Positions 1-7,721 are shown, numbered from the stretch's first letter. The stretch is 64,000 nucleotides of DNA from Lachnospiraceae bacterium UBA7143 (GCA_002491905.1 DKWV01000011.1:1-64000), one strand, 5' to 3'. Made by a program: numbers and translations. The notes: a model not told the origin generated them from the letters alone.

Positions 1-90
1 CTTATACGAACACGGAAACTGCCAGTGAGTTTTCGTGATAATATAAGGGTTTCCGTGATAGTGTAAAGAGTTTTCGTGATAATATACGAG
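1..90. repeat. Three tandem 20-21 bp repeats plus one inverted copy
   Basis: The heptamer CGTGATA occurs at 34-40, 54-60 and 75-81, inside imperfect repeats of the form TTTTCGTGATAATATA. The reverse complement of positions 1-20 reads AGTTTCCGTGTTCGTATAAG, a fourth, inverted copy. A period of 20-21 bp (two helical turns) fits paired LytTR-type binding sites, and a LytTR regulator gene lies downstream. Multiple terminal repeats of this size also occur at the ends of IS21-like transposons, and the window edge cuts the region. I cannot decide between the two. Confidence 0.55.
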
Positions 91-394
91 TAAAACGGTA
101 AAATTTTAATGGGTAAATGATAATGTGTGAAAAGGGCTGTTCCGGCAGTCCTTTTTCTCATGTCTTAAGTTTTCACAATTCATTTCTTTACATTTCAAAT
201 TTCACAGATATTTTTATAGTGGTTCAGAAAATAATAAGTTGGAAAGCGGGGAAATCAGAGTTAATATGCTTACACGGCGGCTTGCGTTCTCCTATGTCGG
301 ACGAAAGGCGAAAAACTTTAGACTGATTTTTACATTTTGGTGAAAAGAAAAAAGATTTCGTTCCCTTTCAAATAGGGTTTCGTTCCCTCCCGGC
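91..394. other. Intergenic stretch with no supported gene
   Basis: This A+T-rich stretch contains a 69-codon open frame (117-326) with no recognisable family and no good ribosome binding site, so I do not call it a gene. Nothing else is evident until the sigma-D-like promoter near 395-420. Confidence 0.5.
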
Positions 395-420
395 GAAATA
401 CGAAAATTATCTGCCGATAT
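395..420 (+). promoter_or_regulatory. Sigma-D (flagellar sigma-28) type promoter
   Basis: An exact GCCGATAT octamer at 413-420 matches the -10 element of Gram-positive sigma-D promoters. The -35 candidate GAAA (395-398; consensus TAAA) sits 14 bases upstream. The site is about 87 bases before the proposed start of the LytTR regulator and could drive the regulator/kinase operon and the small-gene array behind it. Two similar sites at 9985-10011 and 11894-11920 strengthen the call. The -35 match is only 3 of 4. Confidence 0.55.
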
Positions 421-506
421 AAAAAGTAAAAAGAACTGCCCGTGGGGAAGCTAATGCTTAATGCGAGAAAAGCATTCGCATGGGAAATGAATTGCAGGTG
501 ATGAGA

Positions 507-1217
507 TTGAACATAGCCATATGTGATGACGAGAAAGCCATCCGTGAACAGATAAATGAACTGATAGAAAAAGAGAAAGTGGGGATATGCCCTGATCTTT
601 ACGAAACAGGGGATGCGCTTCTTGCCGCCGACAAGAAGTTTGACATTATATTCCTTGATATACAGATGGAGGGAACAGACGGGATTGAAACGGCGAAGAA
701 ACTCCGGGAGAGGGATGAAGATACCATTCTGATCTTCATAACGGGTATCCGGGAATATGTTTTCCAGGCGTTTGACGTTGCCGCTTTCCACTATCTGCTA
801 AAGCCCGTAGAGGAAGATAAGTTCCATGAGGTGTTTAGGCGGGCAGAACGAGAACTGGAAAAGAGGAAAAGTAAACGGCGGGAAACAGTATTCATAAAGA
901 CGAGGAACCGGAGTTTTTCGTTGGAAAAGGACAGCATCCTTTATATTGAGAGCAGGGGAAAGAAAGTGGAGATACACACCAAAGGGGAGACCATAGAGGC
1001 ATATGCCTCCATGAACGAACTGGAGGCACAGCTTGGGAAAGGGTTCTTCCGCTGCCACAGGGGGTATCTGGTGAACATGGCGTATGTGGCGGAATATGAC
1101 AGCGAGAGTATCACCTTAAACAATGGGGAGTATGTCTATATGGCAAAAGAAAAGTATGGAGAATTTGTAAAATCCTATATGCGGTATCTGAGAAACGGGG
1201 TGGGTGCTGATGGCTGA
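507..1217 (+). CDS. LytTR-family response regulator
   Basis: This is a cytoplasmic DNA-binding response regulator of the AgrA/VirR type. An N-terminal receiver domain carries the acidic pair in AICDDE, the phospho-acceptor Asp about residue 51 (FLDIQMEG) and the conserved Lys in LLKPV. A C-terminal LytTR domain contains FFRCHRGYLVN. I choose TTG 507 because AGGTGATG at 496-503 is a good ribosome binding site and the product then begins MNIAICDDE; in-frame ATGs at 480 and 501 are possible. It overlaps the downstream histidine kinase gene by a few bases, so the two form a two-component pair. The preceding promoter resembles a sigma-D promoter. Family assignment is firm; targets are unknown. Confidence 0.93.
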   Translation: MNIAICDDEKAIREQINELIEKEKVGICPDLYETGDALLAADKKFDIIFLDIQMEGTDGIETAKKLRERDEDTILIFITGIREYVFQAFDVAAFHYLLKPVEEDKFHEVFRRAERELEKRKSKRRETVFIKTRNRSFSLEKDSILYIESRGKKVEIHTKGETIEAYASMNELEAQLGKGFFRCHRGYLVNMAYVAEYDSESITLNNGEYVYMAKEKYGEFVKSYMRYLRNGVGADG

Positions 1218-2652
1218 ATGGATTATGCAGTTGATTGGCATTTTGCTGTGCCTGTTTGAAGGGTATTGCATACAGTCCTTTTTTGGCAGGTTTGCGGCAC
1301 CAAAGATGTGCAGGATAAGGAATGCTGAATGGGCGGCGGGCATTGCATGGGTTGTGATAAGGATTGTTAGCGAAGGGCTGTTTTCGGATACGGACAGTAC
1401 AGCGTTAATTATGGAGCTGCTTTTCACATTCTGTATTTTGTTTGTTTTCTGTGTGTGCTGGTATCAGGGGAATATTCTGTTAAAGGTTTTTCTGGCTGTC
1501 CAGTTTATTTCCCTGCGGGAGCTGTCATTCTGGGCGGGGTACAGCCTGCTGTACATTGGAAATGAGATGATAGAGGTGCTGGTGCATAAAGCAGGCACTA
1601 GTATGATATCGGTGGGATATCTGCCTGTGGCGGCAGGCATCCTGTCCTGCTTTGGTGTTGCCCTTGTGGGGGCTGCACAGTGCGCCCTGCTTTTTGTTTC
1701 CACAAGAAAGATAGCAGGAAGTTATTGCAGTAAGGAAAAAGGACAGATGGGTAAGGAAGTGGTATTTTATCTGCTGCCCTCCGTGGCGGGGATGCTGGTT
1801 TCGGTGCTTGTACGGCTGCTCCTGATCACCGTTACAGATGGTGTCCCGGTATTACTGTATGAAAAATATCCGGCGCTGTATCTTATCATCCCCATGATAG
1901 CGCTTGTGCTGCTTGGGGCTATCGTGTTCAGTTTCCGCATTTATCAGAGCATGGCGGCTCTGCAGGAAGAACGGGCGGAGAAGATCGTACTGGAAAACCA
2001 GATCACGCAGATGCAGAGTTCTATGGTGGAAATGGAGCAACTGTATGACGGGATACGCTCGGTCAAGCACGATATGAAGAACCACATGGCAGTCCTGCAG
2101 AACCTGATACGGAAAAAGTATAGTGGGGAAGATGAGGAGATCCGGCAGTATTTTGAGGGTATGTATCAGGCGGTAGAGCAGCTTGACAGCAGGGTGTATA
2201 CAGGCAATGCGGTCAGTGATGCGGTGGTAGAAAGCAAGTTCTGTTATGCGGCAAAAAAGGTAAAAGGCATTAAGCTGGATGCAAGGGGTTTCATGCTTTC
2301 GGATGCCGTTACGATAAAGGCTTATGATATGGGGATTATTCTGAACAACGGGCTGGATAATGCGATTGAAGCCTGCATACGAATGCGGGAGAAACAGCCG
2401 GATGCAGAAGCCTATATCACGATCCGGTCTTTCCGGGCAAAGAATATGTATTTTATAGAGATTGAGAACAGTTTTGATGGTACGGCACTGTTCGACAAGG
2501 ACAGCGGCTTTCCCATATCAACAAAAGAGGATAAGGAGGTGCATGGGATAGGGCTAAAGAATATCAGGAAATGTGCAGTAAAATATGACGGCGATATAGA
2601 CTGTATTGTAAAAGGCAATAGATTCATATTGTCGGTCATGGTAAAGAGTTAA
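1210..2652 (+). CDS. AgrC-like sensor histidine kinase (GHKL ATPase)
   Basis: This is the membrane sensor kinase partner of the preceding LytTR regulator. The N-terminal half (about residues 1-245) is hydrophobic with several membrane spans. A coiled-coil linker follows, then a dimerisation helix with the phospho-acceptor His about residue 287 (VKHDMKNH). A GHKL ATP-binding domain has the N box NNGLDNAIEAC (about 379) and the G box GIGLKN (about 446). ATG 1210 follows GGGGTGGG and overlaps the regulator stop, indicating translational coupling. This architecture usually senses peptides in quorum-type systems. No cognate peptide gene was recognised, though the small genes downstream are obvious candidates for regulated targets. 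Confidence 0.9.
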   Translation: MAEWIMQLIGILLCLFEGYCIQSFFGRFAAPKMCRIRNAEWAAGIAWVVIRIVSEGLFSDTDSTALIMELLFTFCILFVFCVCWYQGNILLKVFLAVQFISLRELSFWAGYSLLYIGNEMIEVLVHKAGTSMISVGYLPVAAGILSCFGVALVGAAQCALLFVSTRKIAGSYCSKEKGQMGKEVVFYLLPSVAGMLVSVLVRLLLITVTDGVPVLLYEKYPALYLIIPMIALVLLGAIVFSFRIYQSMAALQEERAEKIVLENQITQMQSSMVEMEQLYDGIRSVKHDMKNHMAVLQNLIRKKYSGEDEEIRQYFEGMYQAVEQLDSRVYTGNAVSDAVVESKFCYAAKKVKGIKLDARGFMLSDAVTIKAYDMGIILNNGLDNAIEACIRMREKQPDAEAYITIRSFRAKNMYFIEIENSFDGTALFDKDSGFPISTKEDKEVHGIGLKNIRKCAVKYDGDIDCIVKGNRFILSVMVKS

Positions 2653-2676
2653 TCAAAAGGAAGGAGAGAATTTGTC

Positions 2677-3420
2677 ATGAGTATTTTAGGAGTAAATGAT
2701 ATGTTGGCGGCATATCAGTATGCGAATAAGGCGCAGAAAAATAATGCCACAGGGAAAACCAGTTTTGCGGACACCGTAAAGCAGACTGCAGAAAATAGTT
2801 CCGCATCGCGGGAGGAGCAGTATGTGGAATATTTGAAACAGCGGTATGGAGCAAACGTGATGGTGAAAAATATCGGTAACGATCAAAGGAGTATTGACAA
2901 CTTCGGCGCAAGCATAGCGGGGTATAACAATATTGTAATTGCTCCAAATATTTTAGAGGAGATGGCAAACGACCCGGAGAAAGCAGCCCATTATGAAAAA
3001 ATAATTCAGAAAGGGCTTGATGATCTTCCAAGATGTAAGGCAGAAATGTCAATGAATGGATTCGAGATGTCTTCTTATGCCGTGAGTATTGATGAAAAAG
3101 GTGTGGGGTATGTATATGTGACCGGGGATCTGAAACCGGAAGTGCGAGCAAAGATTGAAGCAAAGGTGAGAGCAGAACAGGCGGAAAAACGGGCAAGACG
3201 GGAGCGATATCAGGAACTTGCCGAGGAAGCGGCGGAGAAGCGCAGAGAACAGACAGAGCTACAATATCACAGACAGCTTATGGAAGATGTTCTGAAAAAA
3301 AGTGATTTCGATACGGCTGTAAATTTTCATTTTATCAGCCGGTCACAGATGTCGGCAGCGGCACTGGCTTATGAAAGTGCGATGGGTGCATACAGCAGTA
3401 ATGTGTTGGGAAATACCTGA
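2677..3420 (+). CDS. Small-array protein, DUF6033-like (copy A)
   Basis: This 247-residue protein of unknown function starts 24 bases after the kinase, behind a strong GGAAGGAGAG site, so it is probably in the same operon. Its N terminus, MSILGVNDMLAAYQYANKAQ, is nearly identical to that of the gene at 5651. Shared blocks continue with IVIAPNILEEMANDPEKAA and end in a charged coiled coil (about residues 165-210). There is no signal peptide, membrane span or enzyme motif. The middle section resembles what I recall of DUF6033 proteins of Lachnospiraceae; that label is tentative. Export through a flagellar-type pathway is possible given the sigma-D-like promoters nearby, but unproven. Confidence 0.85.
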   Translation: MSILGVNDMLAAYQYANKAQKNNATGKTSFADTVKQTAENSSASREEQYVEYLKQRYGANVMVKNIGNDQRSIDNFGASIAGYNNIVIAPNILEEMANDPEKAAHYEKIIQKGLDDLPRCKAEMSMNGFEMSSYAVSIDEKGVGYVYVTGDLKPEVRAKIEAKVRAEQAEKRARRERYQELAEEAAEKRREQTELQYHRQLMEDVLKKSDFDTAVNFHFISRSQMSAAALAYESAMGAYSSNVLGNT

Positions 3421-3461
3421 TAGCAGTACTGATGTTACAAATTTTGAAGTAAAGCAGTATA

Positions 3462-3516
3462 TGCCCGGACTTACCATAAGGGGGCATGGGCGGCTCCGAA
3501 TGACAGAGGGGCCGCC
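3462..3516 (+). repeat. Two-hairpin intergenic RNA element, copy 1
   Basis: Hairpin 1 (3462-3486) is TGCCC-GGA-CTTA-CCA-TAAG-G-GGGCA: an outer 5-bp stem, a GGA bulge, an inner 4-bp stem and a triloop. Hairpin 2 (3489-3516) pairs GGCGGC with GCCGCC around a loop containing GAATGACAGA. It lies between two small genes, 54 bases before the next start. It defines the pattern for the other six copies. Confidence 0.8.
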
Positions 3517-3570
3517 GCAGTGGATAAGAGAAATGTGATAATAGCATGAAAGGAAGCAAAGGAGACAGAT

Positions 3571-3939
3571 ATGAGCATAACGATTACAAATAATTATAAC
3601 AATATCCCCATTGTTTACACGGGGAATACAAAGGACAGTGTATTGCAGACGGAAAGTGACGGGACGGTAAGGTTTGACAGGGAACTGGCAAAAGCGGCCT
3701 GCTCCGGACAGCCTCCCTTTGGGAAAGCAATGACACGGGAGGAATTGCTCCAGTCCCTTGATGCGAAGCTGGAAGAGAATAAGCGGTTATATGGAAAAAC
3801 GGAGGCTGACTGGATCAAGGAACAGTGCCCACACTGGCAGACCATGAAATTCAAATTCGTGGGGGAGAGTAAACTGTACGGCTATTATGATTTTATCAAG
3901 GAACTGGATAAGCGTTCAGAGGAAAACAGGGAGCAATAA
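3571..3939 (+). CDS. Small-array protein of unknown function, 122 residues
   Basis: I do not recognise this family. The protein begins MSITITNNYNNIPIVYTGN and is mostly polar, with no signal peptide or membrane span. A central MTREELLQSLDAKLEENK segment is probably helical. The start follows GGAGACAG and the gene is preceded by two-hairpin element copy 1. Its last codons (ENREQ and stop) are repeated at about 4911-4926, ahead of the gene at 4949. This suggests that this gene originally stood directly before the 4949 gene and that the segment between them was inserted or duplicated. Confidence 0.75.
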   Translation: MSITITNNYNNIPIVYTGNTKDSVLQTESDGTVRFDRELAKAACSGQPPFGKAMTREELLQSLDAKLEENKRLYGKTEADWIKEQCPHWQTMKFKFVGESKLYGYYDFIKELDKRSEENREQ

Positions 3940-4042
3940 ATTTTTGATAGGAGAATGCAAAATGGAAATAACAAATCATACAGCGTCAGGCGTTTATACA
4001 AATGATTACAAAAACAAAAGTATGCCAAAACATGACTATGAA
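3924..4042. repeat. Direct repeat of about 119 bp, left copy
   Basis: This stretch is nearly identical to 4911-5029, with only a handful of mismatches (for example CATGAC here against CAGGAC there). It includes the 3' end of the 3571 gene, a ribosome binding site and the first 27 codons of a copy of the 4949 gene. The two copies flank about 868 bp that carry one complete gene and one RNA element. This layout is typical of tandem duplication or recombination-mediated insertion. Confidence 0.85.
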
Positions 4043-4051
4043 AGGCGGTGA
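3962..4051 (+). pseudogene. Truncated 5' fragment of the 4949-type gene
   Basis: The frame starts MEITNHTASGVYTNDYKNKS, identical to the protein encoded at 4949, but after 29 codons it runs into a TGA stop (ending HDYERR). The copied ribosome binding site GATAGGAGA is intact, so a short peptide could still be translated. I read it as the remnant left by the duplication that created the 119-bp direct repeats. Confidence 0.8.
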
Positions 4052-4127
4052 GTGCGGATGGGGTAAAGTGATGGAATGACGGACTGTATATTATAAAAAA
4101 GAAAGAGAAGATAATGGAGGGATTATT

Positions 4128-4742
4128 ATGAGTATTAGCGGAATAGGAAGTCGGAACACCTATATTTATAATTCACAGACCAAAAGGCTGTCAACGAAGG
4201 ACGGTTCCAAGGATGCCTTTGTGGACTATTTTAACGGGGAACTGTCGGAGGAGGAATGCGATTTCTTAAACGGATTTGATGCCAGAAGTAAGTATGGCAT
4301 CAAAGGCATGATCGAGACGTATTCGTCGTCTGATGAAGCGCAAAATCCTTTCAACAATCCGGAAAAGACCGAATTTGAGGTCTCGGCGGAAGTGTTTGAT
4401 GCGGCGGAGACTCACTTTTTCATAGATGGAGAGCATATGGTTACAGAATATGATGCGTACTTTTTTACTCTGATAAATCAGGACGAATTATCGAAGGCAC
4501 TGGCTGAAAAACTATTAGGGAAATATAAAGGAACGTCAGTGCAGGAAATGTCGGATCGGGAACCGGGTGCAAATGAGGTGACGGACGCAGCGCAAAATAC
4601 GGTGACGCCGGAAAAGAACGAAGAGAAACGCTGCCGCTTTGGGATACCGCTATGGCTAGAGAATAAGGCGCTCAGGCAGTATGAGGAATGGCTGTACAAA
4701 CCGCTTTCGGAAACGAAATCGGAGGAGGCGAAGAAAAAATAG
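4128..4742 (+). CDS. Small-array protein of unknown function, MSISGIG start
   Basis: This is a 204-residue polar protein. It begins MSISGIGSRNTYIYNSQTK, sharing the M-S-x-x-G-I-G start of the genes at 7176, 7965 and 8665, and ends in a Lys/Glu-rich tail. There is no signal peptide, membrane span or known catalytic motif. The start is set by ATGGAGGG upstream. It is the only complete array gene after the first that lacks a two-hairpin element immediately upstream, because it sits inside the cassette flanked by the 119-bp repeats. Element copy 2 follows it. Confidence 0.78.
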   Translation: MSISGIGSRNTYIYNSQTKRLSTKDGSKDAFVDYFNGELSEEECDFLNGFDARSKYGIKGMIETYSSSDEAQNPFNNPEKTEFEVSAEVFDAAETHFFIDGEHMVTEYDAYFFTLINQDELSKALAEKLLGKYKGTSVQEMSDREPGANEVTDAAQNTVTPEKNEEKRCRFGIPLWLENKALRQYEEWLYKPLSETKSEEAKKK

Positions 4743-4771
4743 AGATGTTTGAAAAATGAAGGTAACTGCAA

Positions 4772-4825
4772 TGCCCGGACTCATGGGAGAGGGCATGGGC
4801 GGCTCCAAATGACAGAGGGGCCGCC
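4772..4825 (+). repeat. Two-hairpin intergenic RNA element, copy 2
   Basis: Hairpin 1 (4772-4795) is TGCCC-GGA-CTC-ATGG-GAG-A-GGGCA. The inner stem CUC/GAG replaces CUUA/UAAG of copy 1, keeping pairing. Hairpin 2 (4798-4825) pairs GGCGGC with GCCGCC. The sequence just after it (GCAGTGGATAAGAGAAA) is shared with copy 1. It lies 123 bases before the 4949 start, farther than other copies because the duplicated 3' gene end lies in between. Confidence 0.8.
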
Positions 4826-4910
4826 GCAGTGGATAAGAGAAAGGGAACTTTTTTGAGGGCTGGTTCGTATTATTAACAGATGACGGGCTGGTTGCTTTGA
4901 CATCTATAAT

Positions 4911-5029
4911 AAACAGGGAGCAATAAACTTTTGAGAGGAGAATGCAAAATGGAAATAACAAATCATACAGCGTCAGGCGTTTATACAAATGATTACAAAA
5001 ACAAAAGTATGCCAAAACAGGACTATGAA
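4911..5029. repeat. Direct repeat of about 119 bp, right copy
   Basis: This is the partner of the repeat at 3924-4042. It contains a residual copy of the 3' end of the 3571-type gene and the intact 5' end of the 4949 gene. Confidence 0.85.
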
Positions 5030-5536
5030 AACACAATGAAAATGAAGATGCCCGAAACCGGGAAGAAAGAAAATAAGATCTTGGGGATGGGATTCTTACA
5101 TGACAAAAACAGTCCAGTCTCTTACGGGATGGTGGCCATGTATGCGGAAGATTATTCCGAGGAGAATCCGGTCATTAAAGTAAATGTGACAAAGCCAAAC
5201 GGAAAGGAAGAATATCGTATCAACATCAATGAGGTGAATCCGAGAAATGCGTCAGAGATCGAGATGTTCGCGTTGTGCAATTATGCGGATGCGAAGGGGA
5301 GCGGAACCGGCGGCACGTTCGGAAGTTGGCAGACCTTGAATTATTATAAGGACAATGCGGCGCATAACGGTTATTTTGGATTGTCAGACACAATGGAGCA
5401 GTTTAAGAGCCTGCGGCAAGACTGGGGCGCTATGGTAAGCGCAATGATAAACGATTACATGAATGGCGGCTTGTTTAAGCAGGCAATGGATGGGAAGATG
5501 CTGCTTGGATTGTTTCAGCATTTTATGCAGGATTAA
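4949..5536 (+). CDS. Small-array core-family protein 1 (AEDYSEENP type)
   Basis: This 195-residue protein belongs to a family with four members in this array. The shared core here is AMYAEDYSEENPVIKV, then a G-K-E-E-Y-R-I-N-I segment, NEVNPRNAS and EIEMFAL (about residues 66-112). The N terminus (MEITNHTASGVYTND) differs from its paralogs. The C-terminal half is likely helical. No signal peptide, membrane span or active-site motif is visible. ATG 4949 follows GAGAGGAGA; the longer frame from 4931 would start inside that site. A truncated copy of its 5' end sits at 3962. Function is unknown. Confidence 0.83.
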   Translation: MEITNHTASGVYTNDYKNKSMPKQDYENTMKMKMPETGKKENKILGMGFLHDKNSPVSYGMVAMYAEDYSEENPVIKVNVTKPNGKEEYRININEVNPRNASEIEMFALCNYADAKGSGTGGTFGSWQTLNYYKDNAAHNGYFGLSDTMEQFKSLRQDWGAMVSAMINDYMNGGLFKQAMDGKMLLGLFQHFMQD

Positions 5537-5563
5537 GGCTTAGTGATAAGCGGTAACTGACAA

Positions 5564-5617
5564 TGCCCGGACTCATGGGAGAGGGCAGACACGGCTCTGA
5601 TCGACAGAGGGGCAGAC
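5564..5617 (+). repeat. Two-hairpin intergenic RNA element, copy 3 (degenerate)
   Basis: Hairpin 1 (5564-5587) is intact and identical in form to copy 2. In hairpin 2 the apical part CTCTG/CAGAG (5595-5599 with 5605-5609) is kept, but the outer stem is lost (ACGGC against GGCAGAC). It ends 33 bases before the 5651 start. Confidence 0.72.
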
Positions 5618-5650
5618 ATAAAAATATGGTTTGGAAAGAGAGGATTTCAC

Positions 5651-6379
5651 ATGAGTATGTTAGGAGTAAATGATATGTTGGCGGCATACCAGTATGCGAA
5701 TAAGGCGCAGAAAAATAATGCCACAGGGAAAACCGGTTTTGCGGACACCGTAAAGCAGACTACGGGAAGCGATTCTGTGTCGCGGACAGAAGCATACAAG
5801 GATTATCTGAAACAAAAATATGGAAATGTGCGGTATGAAAGCATCGGAAGAGACCAGAAAAGCCTTGAGAGGGCAGGAAAGAGCATGAGCGGCAATGATG
5901 TTGTAATAGCACCGAACATTCTGGAACAGATGGCAAGCGACCCGGAAAAAGCTGCTTACTATGAGGGCAAGATCGATGATTTCTTTAATGCCACCCCGAT
6001 GTTGACGGCTTCGTTTGCGGCAAAGGGGCTTGTCTATGAACCGGGCGGTGTGGTAGTACATGAGGATGGAAGCGTAACATATATCGGTGGCTGCAGTGAT
6101 TCACCAGAGCGGGTAAGGGAGGTTAATGAAATCAATAAAGCGAAACGTGAAAAAGAGACGGCACAGAGGAAAGAGAGTATAGAGCGGAGTCAGGAAGCGG
6201 CAGAGGAACGGAGGCAACAGATTGAGATAGCCTATAAAAAGCAGGCTATGGCAGAGGCATTTGCCAACCGTATAGTGGGCGCAGGCATGGTTACATACAC
6301 AAGTACGCCGGAGGTTATGGGGTCTGCGATTGCGGCTTATGAGAAGAACATCATGGAAGCGGCGGGCATTTTGAAGTAA
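5651..6379 (+). CDS. Small-array protein, DUF6033-like (copy B)
   Basis: This 242-residue paralog of the 2677 gene has first ~105 bases almost identical to it (start MSMLGVNDMLAAYQYANKAQ). Similarity then falls but keeps VVIAPNILEQMASDPEKAA and a C-terminal charged coiled coil with REKETAQRK and EERRQQIE. The sudden change from near-identity to divergence suggests gene conversion of the 5' end or a conserved N-terminal module, perhaps an export signal. No signal peptide or membrane segment. The start is supported by GAAAGAGAGG upstream. Function is unknown. Confidence 0.85.
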   Translation: MSMLGVNDMLAAYQYANKAQKNNATGKTGFADTVKQTTGSDSVSRTEAYKDYLKQKYGNVRYESIGRDQKSLERAGKSMSGNDVVIAPNILEQMASDPEKAAYYEGKIDDFFNATPMLTASFAAKGLVYEPGGVVVHEDGSVTYIGGCSDSPERVREVNEINKAKREKETAQRKESIERSQEAAEERRQQIEIAYKKQAMAEAFANRIVGAGMVTYTSTPEVMGSAIAAYEKNIMEAAGILK

Positions 6380-6388
6380 GGAAGATCA

Positions 6389-6442
6389 TGCCCGGACTTA
6401 TCATAAGGGGGCATGGGCGGCTCTGAACGACAGAGAAGCCGC
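6389..6442 (+). repeat. Two-hairpin intergenic RNA element, copy 4
   Basis: Hairpin 1 (6389-6413) is TGCCC-GGA-CTTA-TCA-TAAG-G-GGGCA. Hairpin 2 (6417-6442) pairs GCGGC with GCCGC and TCTG with CAGA around the loop AACGA. It ends 26 bases before the next start codon. Confidence 0.8.
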
Positions 6443-6468
6443 AGGTAAGATTTTTTGAAGGAGGAAAG

Positions 6469-7017
6469 ATGTCAATGAATGTAAACGGAATAAACAATGG
6501 TTCTTATATGCCTGTTCAAAAAAGGGAAAGCCCTAAAACGGGAAACGCAGTCCCTGGTTTCCAGAACAGCTTTAACGGAGTACATACTCTTGTAATGGGC
6601 GGCCTGTGTTCAAGAGGATTGGCCGATGGCGGCTGTGTCACAGTTTATAAGGCAGAGGGGTATAGTGCTGAAAATCCGATCATACGGGTTGTTACCAGGG
6701 CGGCGGACGGGCAGGAACATGAGCAGTTGATTGACCCGGCAAAGGTAGACCCGGCAAGTGCGACAAGAACGGAAATAGACGCACTGGCGGCATACTTAGT
6801 GGATGAAAAGAAGCTGGACAGTATGTCTGCATTAAGGGTAGGGGCAGGGGCGGAAAAGGGGACAGAGAGTTTTTCCACCGCTTTTGCTGAAAAGAGGAAT
6901 TTCTATGCCATTGCGGAGGAAATGATGAAGATGCAGTATGACTGCCACAATTTTGCGGGCTATGCATCATATCAGAAAATTTTAAGCGCGTTTGGTGCGT
7001 TTATGGATAAAGGCTGA
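6469..7017 (+). CDS. Small-array core-family protein 2
   Basis: This 182-residue paralog has the core VYKAEGYSAENPIIRV, a GQEHEQLIDPAKVDP block and TEIDALAAYL (about residues 63-110). The N terminus is MSMNVNGINNGSYMP, a looser version of the M-x-V-N-G-I-G start. The C terminus is helical (FYAIAEEMMKM). The ATG follows a strong GAAGGAGGA site. No signal peptide or membrane span. It is preceded by element copy 4 and followed by copy 5. Function is unknown. Confidence 0.82.
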   Translation: MSMNVNGINNGSYMPVQKRESPKTGNAVPGFQNSFNGVHTLVMGGLCSRGLADGGCVTVYKAEGYSAENPIIRVVTRAADGQEHEQLIDPAKVDPASATRTEIDALAAYLVDEKKLDSMSALRVGAGAEKGTESFSTAFAEKRNFYAIAEEMMKMQYDCHNFAGYASYQKILSAFGAFMDKG

Positions 7018-7055
7018 AATCAGGCGGCACATTGGATATACAGGTATAATCTTTA

Positions 7056-7140
7056 CACCCTATTCCGCAGAGGCGCATAAGGCTTTGCCTCTGCGGACTG
7101 CGAGGGTGCAGGGGCGGCTCTGAACGACTGAGGGGCTGCC
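7056..7140 (+). repeat. Two-hairpin intergenic RNA element, copy 5 (expanded)
   Basis: Hairpin 1 is enlarged. The outer stem CACCCT (7056-7061) pairs with AGGGTG (7103-7108) and encloses a perfect 10-bp stem CCGCAGAGGC (7065-7074) / GCCTCTGCGG (7087-7096), with no GGA bulge. Hairpin 2 (7113-7140) pairs GGCGGC with GCTGCC, using a G-U pair where other copies have G-C, around the conserved GAACGA loop. It ends 35 bases before the 7176 start. Confidence 0.75.
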
Positions 7141-7175
7141 ATAAAAATAATTGACGAAAATGGAGGATTTGAAAA

Positions 7176-7712
7176 ATGAGCGTAAATGGAATAGGAGCGG
7201 CAGGATATCCGGCATGGCAGGGAGCTAGGAAAGCAGAAAATAATGCGAAGGGCGATTTCGGGGCGAATGTGAAAGCAACAGGAAATGTAGTACATATCAC
7301 CCCGGACGCATTATTTTCTATCTATGATGCAAAGACAGGGGAAAGTGCAAATGTATACAGGGCGGATGATTATTCAGAGGAAAATCCGCTTTATATTGTA
7401 AAAGGCATGGACAAAAACGGGAATGAGTACGAGCAGACGATAGATGTGAGCAAGGTGAACCCAAATAGCTGCTCTTATACGGAGATGCTTGCGTTAAATG
7501 CGCATACCGGGAATACATCAGACAGTAATTTCCTGAGTATGGCTATTATGAAGGACAAATCGTGCACTGCTTCCTACCATGAGAAGGCAGATTATATGGC
7601 AATGGCACATGAGCTTATGAATGACATGAAAACGCTTGGAAATTGGGACGGATATCTGCGGTATGGGAAGTGGATCAATGATATCCTTACTTTCTGTAAA
7701 GGCAAATCATAA
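7176..7712 (+). CDS. Small-array core-family protein 3 (MSVNGIGAAGYPA start)
   Basis: This 178-residue paralog has the N-terminal signature MSVNGIGAAGYPAWQGARKAE, then the core VYRADDYSEENPLYIV, GNEYEQTIDVSKVNP and YTEMLAL (about residues 53-108). The C-terminal half is helical (DYMAMAHELMNDMK). ATG 7176 follows TGGAGG. There is no cleavable signal peptide or membrane span; a conserved uncleaved N terminus of this kind could be an export signal, which is inference. Element copy 5 precedes it. Confidence 0.83.
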   Translation: MSVNGIGAAGYPAWQGARKAENNAKGDFGANVKATGNVVHITPDALFSIYDAKTGESANVYRADDYSEENPLYIVKGMDKNGNEYEQTIDVSKVNPNSCSYTEMLALNAHTGNTSDSNFLSMAIMKDKSCTASYHEKADYMAMAHELMNDMKTLGNWDGYLRYGKWINDILTFCKGKS

Positions 7713-7721
7713 TTGAAAATG

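Noticed and set aside
1..90. CRISPR-like spaced repeats
   Set aside because: The repeats are 20-21 bp, directly adjacent without unique spacers, one is inverted, and no cas genes are present.
117..326. Open frame of 69 codons near the window start
   Set aside because: No good ribosome binding site, odd composition and no recognisable family. It lies in an A+T-rich intergenic region.
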